This document shows positions 44,224 through 52,878 of a DNA stretch of 64,000 nt, piece by piece. Below the pieces are notes generated by a model that was not told where the DNA came from, did not search any database, and saw only the letters and a program-made list of their open reading frames with translations. Position numbers and translations under genes: made by a program. Origin of the DNA: an uncultured Bacteroidia bacterium (GTDB lineage Bacteria > Bacteroidota > Bacteroidia > Bacteroidales > ML635J-15); NCBI GenBank assembly GCA_902791865.1, contig CADAXK010000012.1, positions 1-64,000 on the forward strand, given 5' to 3'. Each line of letters begins with the position of its first letter. Within the stretch, counting starts at the first letter, position 1.

Positions 44224-44287
44224 AATTAGACAATATTTACATTTACACAAAATTAAAATTACAAAAATTAACACTTTTAACAACTTG

Positions 44288-44295
44288 CAAATATA
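44288..44295 (-). promoter_or_regulatory. Bacteroidetes -7 element (TATATTTG on the minus strand) of the giant gene
   Basis: It lies about 65 bases before the start at 44223. The rest of 44224-44605 (381 bases) is AT-rich and shows no gene, only this promoter and the one at 44542. Confidence 0.55.
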
Positions 44296-44541
44296 CTAAT
44301 GTTCAACGAAATAACAAATCTTTTTTTTCATTTATTTCACTATGCAGATTCAACGACCAATTACAAGCTTTATATTGTCCGAACAGAAAAAGATGGACAA
44401 AGAAAAATAACCATATCAAAGCAATTAAGATCCACTTAACAAACACATATAAACCAACACAATACCCGTGTATAAACGACAAGAAACGACTAATAAACGA
44501 AAGTAAATGTTTAAATACCGACTAGTGATTTAAGGACACCC

Positions 44542-44549
44542 GACCTTTG
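44542..44549 (+). promoter_or_regulatory. Promoter-like GACCTTTG before the SSB-PBECR cassette
   Basis: Seven of eight bases of TACCTTTG, 56 bases before the ATG at 44606. No better match lies closer. Confidence 0.3.
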
Positions 44550-44605
44550 CAGTGGATTTCGAAAAGAAGTTCGAACAAAATGTTTAACGTTTAAAATTTT
44601 TGACT

Positions 44606-44962
44606 ATGAAATTAGGCGGACACATAGAAATTGAATGCAAAGTCGGTTCTGTTCCAGAATTGGTAAACGAAATGTGCGGACACAAGCTCGTAAGGTTTCT
44701 GATTGCTGTTATCGACAGGCGCATAAATAGTGATAGGTACTCGCAGCGCACAAGCTGGTACACTGTAAATGCACTGAGCGATACTGCCGAAATGTTACTT
44801 GAATCGAAGCTGCATATATGCGATAATATATTTGTCAGTGGTAGATGGGTAATTGATGGAAATCGCGATGTACTCGGTAATAGTAATTATACGTATGAGA
44901 TTATTGCAGAAAGTGTATCTGTGGCAAAGGATGACTGTGCGAGGGGATATGAAGTGGCATAG
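44606..44962 (+). CDS. Divergent single-stranded DNA-binding (OB-fold) protein
   Basis: 118 residues starting at 44606 (MKLGGHIEIECKV); the TTG at 44600 only adds two residues. It resembles SSB in its core (HKLVRFLIAVIDRRINSDRYSQ, RTSWYTVNALSDTAEML, LHICDNIFVSGRWVIDG) and ends with an SSB-like strand (YTYEIIAESVSVAK). The acidic C-terminal tip of bacterial SSB is missing. It is the first gene of the cassette ending in ssb at 47124. A phage- or plasmid-type SSB is the best reading. Confidence 0.75.
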   Translation: MKLGGHIEIECKVGSVPELVNEMCGHKLVRFLIAVIDRRINSDRYSQRTSWYTVNALSDTAEMLLESKLHICDNIFVSGRWVIDGNRDVLGNSNYTYEIIAESVSVAKDDCARGYEVA

Positions 44963-44981
44963 AGGTAAAAACTAAATTACA

Positions 44982-45887
44982 ATGACAAAGGCAAATGAGA
45001 TATTGCAAGAGGAGATTGCTGCGACCAATATGATTGATGAGATAAAACAATCTGATGATCAACTGGATATCTTAAAAAAGGAGATAGGTCTTTTTTCTGA
45101 GAACAGTCCATCCTATTGGGACTCCCCATCGGACAATGCAAATACATCTATTACGAGTAGCCCTACCGAGACAATTCGTACCTCAAAGAATCCAACGGCA
45201 AAAATTATAAAAAATAAGAGAATGGAAAGACATTCAATTATTATTCGAAAATCGGTACATAAAGTAAATTTACCCCCGAGCGCATTAAATCTTGATTTGC
45301 AAAAGCAAAAGAATTTTGTTAAGAAAAAGCAGTGTGAACATTATGTAATAAGCCTATACAACGCAGCAATTAGAGGAAAATTTTACGGCAAACCTAAAGA
45401 AATAGGACTTCTCACAGAATCAGGGAAGATTTTTCTTGAAAAATTGTCTGGATTAAAATTACGGAATAAGGTTTCATTTGTTTTAAATCCATCAGACCTA
45501 TGCCATATAAACGGTGATCATTGGGGCAAAGAAAAAGATGAAGGCAATAATATTCCATTAGAAATAAAGGACATACGCAATTTGATATACATACTAATGT
45601 CCCCTGATATTGTAATGTATTTCAATGACAAATATAGTAGGAAATCTTTTTATCTATTGAAAAACAATGGAAATGGCACCTATAACATTGATGAAATATA
45701 TGCAAGTAGAAATGGAAATCTTACATTAAAAACAATGTATAAAACAAAAAAGAGCGCCGATCAGCGAGTTATGGACTTAACATCCCTACTCTCTACGTCC
45801 GGAACGTACTCTGCCGTAAACTCTTCGGATGCAAAAATACCAATTTTATTCCAATGTGCAAGTGAAAATTTGGAAAACATAAAGTGA
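44982..45887 (+). CDS. Hypothetical protein with PBECR-like nuclease domain
   Basis: 301 residues. The N-terminal 100 residues are charged and S/T-rich with a basic centre (KNKRMERHSIIIRKSVHKVN). The C-terminal half from about 140 resembles PBECR (phage-Barnase-EndoU-ColicinE5/D-RelE-like) domains: VSFVLNPSDLCHINGDHWGK with a histidine, a helical RNLIYILMSPDIVMYF, then beta-strands KSFYLLKNNGNGTYNIDEIY and NLTLKTMYKTKKSAD. Such domains are RNase-like effectors in phage polyvalent proteins. AT-rich relative to ssb and recA. The family call is from pattern only. Confidence 0.5.
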   Translation: MTKANEILQEEIAATNMIDEIKQSDDQLDILKKEIGLFSENSPSYWDSPSDNANTSITSSPTETIRTSKNPTAKIIKNKRMERHSIIIRKSVHKVNLPPSALNLDLQKQKNFVKKKQCEHYVISLYNAAIRGKFYGKPKEIGLLTESGKIFLEKLSGLKLRNKVSFVLNPSDLCHINGDHWGKEKDEGNNIPLEIKDIRNLIYILMSPDIVMYFNDKYSRKSFYLLKNNGNGTYNIDEIYASRNGNLTLKTMYKTKKSADQRVMDLTSLLSTSGTYSAVNSSDAKIPILFQCASENLENIK

Positions 45888-46135
45888 AAAACAATAGCAT
45901 ATCTATGAACCTACTTGACGGCAAACCGATTGTGGTACTTATTGACGATGAATTAATTGCCAATCGCAAAACGAATAGGCCTTATATCCACGTGGTTACA
46001 TTAACAAAAAAACACCAAGCGGATGTTGCGGTTTCCATTGCAGTTCTTGGAGATAAAAATCTCGTCACCCATCCTCAAGGAGAGATTGCAAAGGTATTAC
46101 AAAATTTCATAAGCTCAAACAAAAATAACAATTAG
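45884..46135 (+). CDS. Small protein of the PBECR cassette, possible immunity or accessory
   Basis: 83 residues from a GTG at 45884 that overlaps the preceding stop by 4 bases, or 76 from ATG at 45905 (MNLLDGKPIVVLIDDEL), which has the better start codon. It is an alpha/beta protein with no known motif (PYIHVVTLTKKHQADVAVSI). Position between two nuclease-like genes suggests an inhibitor or a structural partner, but this is inference. Confidence 0.55.
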   Translation: MKNNSISMNLLDGKPIVVLIDDELIANRKTNRPYIHVVTLTKKHQADVAVSIAVLGDKNLVTHPQGEIAKVLQNFISSNKNNN

Positions 46136-46157
46136 AAATTTTAGGAGAAGCGAAAAA

Positions 46158-46739
46158 ATGATAGACATATTTGGCATAGAACTAACCAAAGAACAAATAA
46201 ATAATGTGCTTTTGTATCTTGAGCAACACCCTGAAACCTATATACATCCAGGCACTCTTACAGAGGAACTATGGGAAAAAGAATTTGGCCTTGACAAACA
46301 GATACAGACACCAATAGGAATAGTAAAACTTGGGAACAATCAATTTGCCAAAATGTATAATAAAGGACGTAATTCTAAATTTGGAATGATTAAACCCACT
46401 TTACAAACTCCTGACATCATTGTTACAAGTGAAGGTATTTCAAAAACCGAGAAACCAGTGGAACGCAATTATTCGTACATATACATAAAGTCGTTTATCG
46501 GACATAATGGGGAAAGAATATATTACTTCGCATCTGTGACAAATCTTATTGATGGAATAGAAATATCCATCTCAAATCAAGAAAAGAAACCTAATAAGAT
46601 TATGAACTTGATAAAAAGTGGCAAGCTGGTTTACATTAAATCGGCGACCATGCTATCAACACCCGCCAGCATTGCACATGGAAGCCAGCCTACCGTCCGT
46701 GGCGGCGGTACTTCGACTGCAAATATAACAAAAAATTAA
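46158..46739 (+). CDS. Hypothetical protein with second PBECR-like domain
   Basis: 193 residues. The N-terminal segment (IFGIELTKEQINNVLLYLEQ) is helical. From about residue 50 a PBECR-like pattern follows: TPIGIVKLGNNQFAKMYNKG with R, IKPTLQTPDIIV, then YSYIYIKSFIGHNGERIYYF and ASVTNLIDGIEISISNQEKK with K/R-rich end. The final 30 residues are low complexity (GSQPTVRGGGTSTANI). Starts 22 bases after the small gene. Predicted RNase-like or polyvalent-protein domain; no signal peptide. Confidence 0.55.
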   Translation: MIDIFGIELTKEQINNVLLYLEQHPETYIHPGTLTEELWEKEFGLDKQIQTPIGIVKLGNNQFAKMYNKGRNSKFGMIKPTLQTPDIIVTSEGISKTEKPVERNYSYIYIKSFIGHNGERIYYFASVTNLIDGIEISISNQEKKPNKIMNLIKSGKLVYIKSATMLSTPASIAHGSQPTVRGGGTSTANITKN

Positions 46740-46773
46740 ACACAAAATATTAACAATTTAAATTTTTAAAACT

Positions 46774-47124
46774 ATGGATTCAAGAAATCATGTACAATTG
46801 ATTGGTCGCTTAGGTGGCGAACCGACAGTAAGAGACACAAAAAGCGGAAAAGTCGCAAGATTCTCAATCGCAATTAACGAGCAATTCACAGAGAACGGTC
46901 AGTCGCGAACAAACACGCAATGGCACAACATTGTTGCATGGAGAAAACTTGCAGAGAAAATCGAATCGTCATGCCACAAGGGTAACGAAGTTATGATCTG
47001 CGGAAAGCTTACAAGCCGCAGCTACGAAGACCAGAACAAAGTGAAAAAGTATGTCACTGAGGTGCTCGCTAGCGAGATAGTCTGCATGTCGAAGACCGAG
47101 CAAAAGGAAGTCGCTGTGGCATAA
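46774..47124 (+). CDS. ssb: Single-stranded DNA-binding protein
   Basis: 116 residues, a canonical short SSB: NHVQLIGRLGGEPTVRDTKS, VARFSIAINEQFTENGQS, TNTQWHNIVAWRKLAEKI, NEVMICGKLTSRSYEDQNKV. The acidic C-terminal tip (DIPF type) is lacking, as in many Bacteroidetes mobile-element SSBs. No TAnnTTTG promoter is in the 34-base gap before it, so it is probably the last gene of the cassette. A terminator follows at 47135-47173. Confidence 0.88.
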   Translation: MDSRNHVQLIGRLGGEPTVRDTKSGKVARFSIAINEQFTENGQSRTNTQWHNIVAWRKLAEKIESSCHKGNEVMICGKLTSRSYEDQNKVKKYVTEVLASEIVCMSKTEQKEVAVA

Positions 47125-47134
47125 TGTATTGCAA

Positions 47135-47173
47135 GGAACGAGACTACCTATTTACGGCAGTTTCGCTCCTTTT
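47135..47173 (+). terminator. Probable terminator after ssb
   Basis: A 14-bp stem (47135-47148 with 47156-47169) has two mismatches and one G-U pair, a 7-base loop and then TTTTC. Confidence 0.55.
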
Positions 47174-47228
47174 CGAAATTTGTTAACAAGTTTTTGAAAC
47201 AACAGGCACAAAGACAAAAAATTGAAAT

Positions 47229-47236
47229 TAACTTTG
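47229..47236 (+). promoter_or_regulatory. Bacteroidetes -7 element TAACTTTG before bcp
   Basis: Exact TAnnTTTG match 20 bases before the ATG at 47257; it shows that the upstream in-frame start at 47194 is not the real one. Confidence 0.6.
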
Positions 47237-47256
47237 TAGTTTTAACACACACGACA

Positions 47257-47718
47257 ATGATAACATTGAAAAAAGGAGACAAAGCGCCATCGTTCAGCGG
47301 AAAGAACCAGAACGATGAAATAATTGGCAGCGAACAGCTTGCTGGAAAGAAATACATTCTCTACTTCTACCCAAAAGACAGCACTCCTGGCTGTACCGCC
47401 GAAGCATGCAATCTACGCGACAACTACAACTTTTGGATGAAGCGTGGATATACAATCATCGGCATAAGCACAGACTCGGTTGCAAGCCACAAGAAGTTCA
47501 TCGAGAAGAATTCACTTCCGTTCGACCTCATCAGCGACAGCGACAAGGTAATTGTAAACGCATTTGGAGTATGGGACAAGAAAAAGATGGCCGGACGCGA
47601 ATACTACGGCATCCTGCGCACCACATTTGTTGTCAACGAAAATGGAATCATTGACGAGGTATTTACAAAAGTAGACACAAAAAATCACACAGAACAGATA
47701 ACCAAAGTATTAGAATAA
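47257..47718 (+). CDS. bcp: Thiol peroxidase of the BCP/PrxQ family
   Basis: 153 residues from [11 protein letters not shown]. It reduces hydrogen peroxide and organic peroxides with thioredoxin. The peroxidatic and resolving cysteines are both in the [16 protein letters not shown] stretch (GCT and EAC, five residues apart), the typical BCP arrangement. The remaining fold motifs ([32 protein letters not shown]) are standard. recA follows 16 bases after the stop and is likely co-transcribed. Confidence 0.92.
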   Translation: MITLKKGDKAPSFSGKNQNDEIIGSEQLAGKKYILYFYPKDSTPGCTAEACNLRDNYNFWMKRGYTIIGISTDSVASHKKFIEKNSLPFDLISDSDKVIVNAFGVWDKKKMAGREYYGILRTTFVVNENGIIDEVFTKVDTKNHTEQITKVLE

Positions 47719-47734
47719 CAAAAAAATTACAGAT

Positions 47735-48745
47735 ATGGCAGAAACACCAGAAGAAATCAGAAAAGAAAAGCTGAAAGCAGTTCAGCTTGCAATGGGAAAA
47801 ATAGAAAAGGACTACGGTAAAGGTTCTATAATGATGCTTGGCGCACAAGTAGTTGAAAATGTACCAGTAATAAAGTCAGGTTCAATTGCCCTCGACGCTG
47901 CTCTTGGCGTTGGCGGCTACCCACGCGGACGTGTCATCGAAATTTACGGTCCTGAATCATCAGGTAAAACCACCTTGGCAATTCACGCAATCGCCGAAGC
48001 ACAGAAAAATGGTGGTATCGCAGCAATAATCGATGCCGAACACGCTTTCGACCGCTTCTATGCCGAAAAACTTGGCGTTGACATCGACAACCTTATCATC
48101 TCGCAGCCCGACAACGGCGAACAGGCTCTCGAAATTGCCGACAACCTTATCCGCTCGGGTGCAATCGACATTATCGTAATCGACTCTGTTGCAGCTCTTA
48201 CGCCAAAAGCCGAAATCGAAGGCGAAATGGGCGACTCGAAGATGGGACTTCAAGCACGATTGATGTCTCAGGCATTGCGTAAACTCACAGCAACAATCAA
48301 CAAGACACAGACTTGCTGCATCTTCATCAACCAGTTGCGTGAAAAAATCGGTGTAATGTTCGGCAATCCTGAAACGACAACAGGTGGTAACGCACTGAAA
48401 TTCTACGCATCCATCCGTCTCGACATCCGTCGTACCGGTCAGCTTAAGGACGGCGACACCGTTATCGGAAACCGCACCAAGGTAAAAGTTGTTAAAAACA
48501 AAGTTGCTCCTCCATTCAAACAGGCCGAATTCGACATCCTTTACGGTGAAGGCATTTCGAAGATTGGTGAAATAGTAGACTTGGCTGTAGATTTCGAAAT
48601 AGTCAAGAAGAGCGGCTCGTGGTTCAGCTACGGTGAAGTCAAGCTCGGACAAGGTCGCGACAACACAATGAAGGCGTTTGAGGATAACCCCGAATTGAGA
48701 GAGGAAATCGAAAACAAAATCAGAGAAAAGATTTCTGCAAAATAA
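47735..48745 (+). CDS. recA: RecA recombinase
   Basis: 336 residues. ATP-dependent strand-exchange protein and co-protease for LexA. Walker A is GPESSGKTT, Walker [13 protein letters not shown]; loop L1 (EIEGEMGDS, then [16 protein letters not shown]) and loop L2 ([21 protein letters not shown]) are complete. The C-terminus ([26 protein letters not shown]) is the usual acidic helical end. The last base of the TAA stop is the first base of the next ATG. Confidence 0.97.
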   Translation: MAETPEEIRKEKLKAVQLAMGKIEKDYGKGSIMMLGAQVVENVPVIKSGSIALDAALGVGGYPRGRVIEIYGPESSGKTTLAIHAIAEAQKNGGIAAIIDAEHAFDRFYAEKLGVDIDNLIISQPDNGEQALEIADNLIRSGAIDIIVIDSVAALTPKAEIEGEMGDSKMGLQARLMSQALRKLTATINKTQTCCIFINQLREKIGVMFGNPETTTGGNALKFYASIRLDIRRTGQLKDGDTVIGNRTKVKVVKNKVAPPFKQAEFDILYGEGISKIGEIVDLAVDFEIVKKSGSWFSYGEVKLGQGRDNTMKAFEDNPELREEIENKIREKISAK

Positions 48746-49821
48746 TGAAACATTATTTGTATTTAATTCTGCTGTTTGCTTTTACGCTTCTTGTATATTC
48801 ATGCAATGAGGGTGGAAATGGCGATGGTGGAGAAATAATAGAACCGAAGACTTTGGACGACAGCATACAGATGCTGTCGGACCAAATTCGGCAAAATCCC
48901 CACGATGCGGCATTGTTCGTACAGCGTTCCGACTTGCAATTTATCAATGGCAACCTTGATGAAGCAATAAACGATATGGAAATTGCAATGAAGGTTGACT
49001 CTACGAAACCACCGTATTACAGCAAATTAGCAAGTCTATACATGCTTAAGGCAAACGGCTCGGAAAAGGCGAAGGAAGTGCTCAACAAATGCATAAACCG
49101 CTATCCATCGTATCCGCAGGCTCACATTGATCTTGCAAAGATTTTCATGTATGTCGGTATGTTCCAAGAAGCTATGCAGGAAATACAGTTCCTTGAACTC
49201 AACAACCTGCAAAATGGTGATTCTTACTTTGTACGTGGCATGATACTTCGAAAAGCATCGGAAACAAAATCCGATACAGCCAGTACACGCAAGTGGAAAC
49301 AAGATGCGCTGGCAGCCTTCAAGAAAGCCGTGGAATACGATGATGAAAACTGGGAAGCATACAACCTCATCGGCGTAAGCCTTACAGAACTAGGCGACTC
49401 AATCGCTTTGGAGTATTTCAAGACTGCTATTTCAAAATTTCCCGATAATCAGGAAATTAAGTACTGGAATGGTTGGTCGCTTCGCAACTTCGGGCACTAC
49501 GAGGAAGCAAAGGACACCTACATCGAAGCAGCACAGATGGATAGTGCATCGTACTGGACATTCCTTGCATACACCGACCTTGGCGACATGTACAGCACTA
49601 TCAGTCTCGAACCAGACAAGTACAACACTGCTATAAACTACTACTCCGATGCAATTGCTTGCGACACAACTGCTTTCGAGACTTTTGTAAAACGTGGCGA
49701 TGCATACGCACAAAACAAACAATACCAACTTGCCGAAGCCGACTACCGCAAAGCTCTGAAGCTCGAAACAAACTATGAGCCAGCTATTGATGGCCTGAAC
49801 CGAATTGCAGGAAAACGATAA
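48745..49821 (+). CDS. TPR-repeat lipoprotein
   Basis: 358 residues. The signal ends in a lipobox (FTLLVYSC). About seven TPR units follow (EAINDMEIAMKVDSTKPPYY, KAKEVLNKCINRYPSYPQAH, ALAAFKKAVEYDDENWEAYN, LAEADYRKALKLETNYEPAI), forming a protein-binding superhelix likely on the periplasmic side of the outer membrane. Starts on the last base of recA stop. Partner unknown. Confidence 0.85.
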   Translation: MKHYLYLILLFAFTLLVYSCNEGGNGDGGEIIEPKTLDDSIQMLSDQIRQNPHDAALFVQRSDLQFINGNLDEAINDMEIAMKVDSTKPPYYSKLASLYMLKANGSEKAKEVLNKCINRYPSYPQAHIDLAKIFMYVGMFQEAMQEIQFLELNNLQNGDSYFVRGMILRKASETKSDTASTRKWKQDALAAFKKAVEYDDENWEAYNLIGVSLTELGDSIALEYFKTAISKFPDNQEIKYWNGWSLRNFGHYEEAKDTYIEAAQMDSASYWTFLAYTDLGDMYSTISLEPDKYNTAINYYSDAIACDTTAFETFVKRGDAYAQNKQYQLAEADYRKALKLETNYEPAIDGLNRIAGKR

Positions 49822-49856
49822 ATATATAAGAAGATTGATTTTCTAGAAAATGGTTA

Positions 49857-49873
49857 TAACCTCGTAGAGGTTA
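49857..49873. repeat. Hairpin of a possible dispersed repeat
   Basis: TAACCTC, GTA, GAGGTTA is a perfect 7-bp stem, followed by ACATATTTATAGAACAAAA. I recall sequences of this look as dispersed repeats in Bacteroidetes genomes. Copy number cannot be checked here. Confidence 0.45.
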
Positions 49874-49986
49874 CATATTTATAGAACAAAATGAGTATAT
49901 ATAGCGTTGGCGCATATTTTTGCAGCAACAGCAATGCAAAAATTGTGACAACGCATAAACGAAGAACAATAAAATTGAATAGTATA

Positions 49987-51165
49987 ATGCATAGAAGCAT
50001 CGCGTTCCTTATCGTAATCGCTTTATTATCTTGTAGTTGCAAATCAAATACACAACAAAAAGAAACAATTGCAGAGACCATTGCAGAAGACACAATTACA
50101 GATTCTCCACGCGAAGCAAAACTAACCTTTGTCGGCGACTTCCTTTTCGAAGCTCCGTTTTTCACAGCAGTAGATAATGGCTACGACAGAAATTCCTATT
50201 TTGCTCTTGTAAAGAAATACTTTGATGACGACGACCTTTCCGTTGGCAACATGGAAGTCGTAATCGGCAACGATGGCATAAAAGTCAGCGGCGACAACTA
50301 CAATTTCTGCGCACCTCGTTACATTGGAGACCTTGTAGCATCGCTCGACATGCAGGTGCTGTCAACCGCCAACAACCACACTTTCGACCGAGGCATCGAA
50401 GGTCTAAACTCCACTCTCGACTTCTTCGACAGCACCAACATTGTAACCGTTGGAACTTATCGTAGCCAGCAGAACCGCAAAACACCAAGAATCGTTGAGA
50501 AAAACGGGATAAAGTTCGGATTTTTAGCATATACGCTAAGCACAAACCAAATTGTTCCGCAGCAATACAGAAATCTCGTCGGATTGTACCGAAACCCAGA
50601 AACGCGCAAAGTTACCGATGAATACAAAACATTGATTGCCAAAGAAATGTCAGCATTGCGACCAGAAGTAGATGTGCTTATAGTGATGATGCATTGGGGA
50701 ACAGAATTTACCTTCGAACCTAATAGCGAGCAAAAGGAAATGGCAATATTTCTTAACGAGCATGGCGCCGACATAGTTTATGGTAGCCATTCACATTCAG
50801 TACAACCAGTTGAATTTATCGGCAACGAACACAAAACCTTGGTTTTCTATTCGCTTGGCAACTTTGCCTCACAAGACGATGACATAGCGCGCACGCCCAA
50901 AGGTCAGGAAACATTCGACAACGCATATCAAGTTGGACTTCTGTCGCAATTCAAGATTAAACTCGACAACGGCAAAGTGGAAATTTCAGATCTTACCAAC
51001 CATCTAATTGTCAATCACATCAACTACGACATGAAGAAATTTGTCCTTGTTCCTTTCGAGCAGTATGATGAATTCTACGAGAAAACCCACTACCGATACA
51101 ATCTTGGTTTCAATAGAGAATTTGTCAATGGATTATACGAGGTGGTAAATAAGGAGTTGAAGTAA
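49987..51165 (+). CDS. CapA/PgsA-like lipoprotein (metallophosphatase fold)
   Basis: 392 residues from 49987 (MHRSIAFLIVIALLSC); the longer frame from 49891 starts inside the repeat-like region and adds a non-signal segment. After the lipobox an acidic linker is followed by the CapA domain: AKLTFVGDFLFEAPFF with the first metal residue, DLSVGNMEVVIG, LSTANNHTFDRGIEGL, VMMHWGTEF and GADIVYGSHSHSVQPVEF with the HSH metal ligands. In Bacillus the family takes part in poly-gamma-glutamate capsule production; in Bacteroidetes the substrate is not known. Confidence 0.85.
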   Translation: MHRSIAFLIVIALLSCSCKSNTQQKETIAETIAEDTITDSPREAKLTFVGDFLFEAPFFTAVDNGYDRNSYFALVKKYFDDDDLSVGNMEVVIGNDGIKVSGDNYNFCAPRYIGDLVASLDMQVLSTANNHTFDRGIEGLNSTLDFFDSTNIVTVGTYRSQQNRKTPRIVEKNGIKFGFLAYTLSTNQIVPQQYRNLVGLYRNPETRKVTDEYKTLIAKEMSALRPEVDVLIVMMHWGTEFTFEPNSEQKEMAIFLNEHGADIVYGSHSHSVQPVEFIGNEHKTLVFYSLGNFASQDDDIARTPKGQETFDNAYQVGLLSQFKIKLDNGKVEISDLTNHLIVNHINYDMKKFVLVPFEQYDEFYEKTHYRYNLGFNREFVNGLYEVVNKELK

Positions 51166-51219
51166 TTGTTACAGACAACAAGATTTTTTGTTTACTGCTC
51201 GCCGAATCGGATTTTTTTG

Positions 51220-51227
51220 TAATTTTG
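51220..51227 (+). promoter_or_regulatory. Bacteroidetes -7 element TAATTTTG before kamD
   Basis: TAnnTTTG match 39 bases before the ATG at 51266. Confidence 0.5.
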
Positions 51228-51265
51228 CGAAATTCTAATTCAAGTTAATAACGATATTAAATATT

Positions 51266-52822
51266 ATGAATACCAGCAAAGTAGGTCTCGACTTCGAAAA
51301 AGTTGAATACGCAAGAGGTAAAGCAAAAGAAATTGCCAATCAAGTACAGGATTTTGTTGAAAACTACACCACAGTAGCTGTAGAAAGGACATTATGTCGA
51401 TTGCTCGGAATAGACGGCATCGACAGCAATGATGTTCCTCTACCAAATGTTGTGGTTGAAGAACTCAAGGCAAAAGGAGTCCTGAACCAGGGTGTAATGT
51501 TCTATGTCGGCAATGCAATGGTTGAAACGAAATTATCGGCTCAGGAAATTGCAGAACAGATTTCCGAAGGCAAGCTTGATATTTCGAAACTTCCGATTCA
51601 CCCGATTGATGAAATCAAGAAAGCCCTCGAACCAACAATCAACGCCACTATAGAAAAGATACGTGGAAACCGTCTGCGTCGCGAAAACTACATTAACACA
51701 ATTGGCGAAGGTAGCAAACCTTACCTTTATATAATCGTTGCAACTGGTAACATTTACGAGGATGTTGTTCAGGCACAGGCAGGTGCACGTCAGGGTGCCG
51801 ACATTATCGCAGTTATCAGAACCACAGGACAGAGCCTTCTCGACTATGTACCATACGGTGCAACAACCGAAGGTTTCGGCGGAACATTCGCAACACAGGA
51901 AAACTTCCGCATCATGCGTAAGGCTCTGGATGAAGTTGGAGAGGAAGTTGGACGCTATATCCGCCTCTGCAACTACTGCTCAGGTTTGTGTATGCCCGAA
52001 ATCGCAGCAATGGGCGCACTCGAAGGTCTCGATGTTATGCTTAACGATGCTCTCTACGGAATCCTCTTCCGCGACATCAACATGCAGCGTACACTTATCG
52101 ACCAGTATTTCTCAAGAATAATCAACGGTTTTGCTGGCGTTATCATCAACACTGGCGAGGACAACTACCTTACCACTGCCGACGCATACGAAGAAGCTCA
52201 CACCGTTCTCGCATCCGACCTTATCAACGAGCAGCTCGCTCTGTTGGCTGGTCTTCCAGAAGAACAGCAGGGACTTGGCCACGCATTCGAAATGGATCCA
52301 AAACTTGAAAACGGATTTCTTTACGAACTAGCTCAGGCTCAAATGATTCGCGAAATATTCCCGAAGGCTCCACTTAAATACATGCCTCCTACAAAATTCA
52401 TGACTGGTAACATCTTCCGTGGACACCTTCAGGATGCCCTGTTCAACATCATTGGTATCTGGACACACCAAGGTTTGCAACTCCTCGGTATGCCAACCGA
52501 AGCTATCCACACACCGTTCATGAGCGACCGTTACCTTTCGATTGAAAATGCCAAGTACATCTTCAACAACTTGAAGAGCATAGGCGAAGAAGTAGAATTC
52601 AAGGAAAACGGCATCATCAGGAAACGTGCTGCAGAAGTCCTCGACAATGCAACAAAACTTTTGGAACACATGGTTGACGAAGGTTTGTTCACAGCATTGG
52701 AAAAAGGTATCTTTGCAAACATCAAGCGTCCAAAGAACGGCGGTAAAGGTCTTGACGGTGTTACCGAAAAGGGAGAAAACTACTTCAACCCGTTTGTTGA
52801 ATTGATGAAGGGAAAGAAATAA
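51266..52822 (+). CDS. kamD: Lysine 5,6-aminomutase alpha subunit
   Basis: Adenosylcobalamin- and PLP-dependent enzyme of lysine fermentation; the alpha chain provides the TIM barrel for PLP. 518 residues, usual length, with the characteristic conserved stretches IHPIDEIKKALEPTINATIE, RQGADIIAVIRTTGQSLLDYVPYGATTEGF, CNYCSGLCMPEIAAMG and KYMPPTKFMTGNIFRG. Highly expressed codon use. The beta subunit (kamE), which carries the B12-binding domain and the lysine that binds PLP, is not adjacent: a terminator and a convergent gene follow directly. Other lysine-fermentation genes (kamA, kdd, kce) are also missing. Confidence 0.9.
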   Translation: MNTSKVGLDFEKVEYARGKAKEIANQVQDFVENYTTVAVERTLCRLLGIDGIDSNDVPLPNVVVEELKAKGVLNQGVMFYVGNAMVETKLSAQEIAEQISEGKLDISKLPIHPIDEIKKALEPTINATIEKIRGNRLRRENYINTIGEGSKPYLYIIVATGNIYEDVVQAQAGARQGADIIAVIRTTGQSLLDYVPYGATTEGFGGTFATQENFRIMRKALDEVGEEVGRYIRLCNYCSGLCMPEIAAMGALEGLDVMLNDALYGILFRDINMQRTLIDQYFSRIINGFAGVIINTGEDNYLTTADAYEEAHTVLASDLINEQLALLAGLPEEQQGLGHAFEMDPKLENGFLYELAQAQMIREIFPKAPLKYMPPTKFMTGNIFRGHLQDALFNIIGIWTHQGLQLLGMPTEAIHTPFMSDRYLSIENAKYIFNNLKSIGEEVEFKENGIIRKRAAEVLDNATKLLEHMVDEGLFTALEKGIFANIKRPKNGGKGLDGVTEKGENYFNPFVELMKGKK

Positions 52823-52845
52823 TGTAACGACACAATACTTTACAG

Positions 52846-52877
52846 AAAGGTCGTCGCGATGACGGCCTTTTCTTTTT
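52846..52877 (+). terminator. Terminator of kamD, shared with the convergent operon
   Basis: AAAGGTCGTC (52846-52855) pairs with GACGGCCTTT (52861-52870) with one G-U pair, followed by TCTTTTTG. The T-run is on the plus strand; the minus strand has only a short one. Confidence 0.75.
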
Positions 52878-52878
52878 G

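Noticed and set aside
44224..44605. Possible tRNA or small RNA in the 381-base gap
   Set aside because: No cloverleaf or strong hairpin was found; only the two promoter-like elements are supported.
47960..48652. 230-residue open frame opposite recA
   Set aside because: Shadow of a conserved gene; cysteine- and phenylalanine-rich text with no motif or promoter.
49891..49986. Longer N-terminus for the CapA-like protein
   Set aside because: No signal peptide, AT-rich repeat-like sequence; the ATG at 49987 gives a clean lipoprotein signal.
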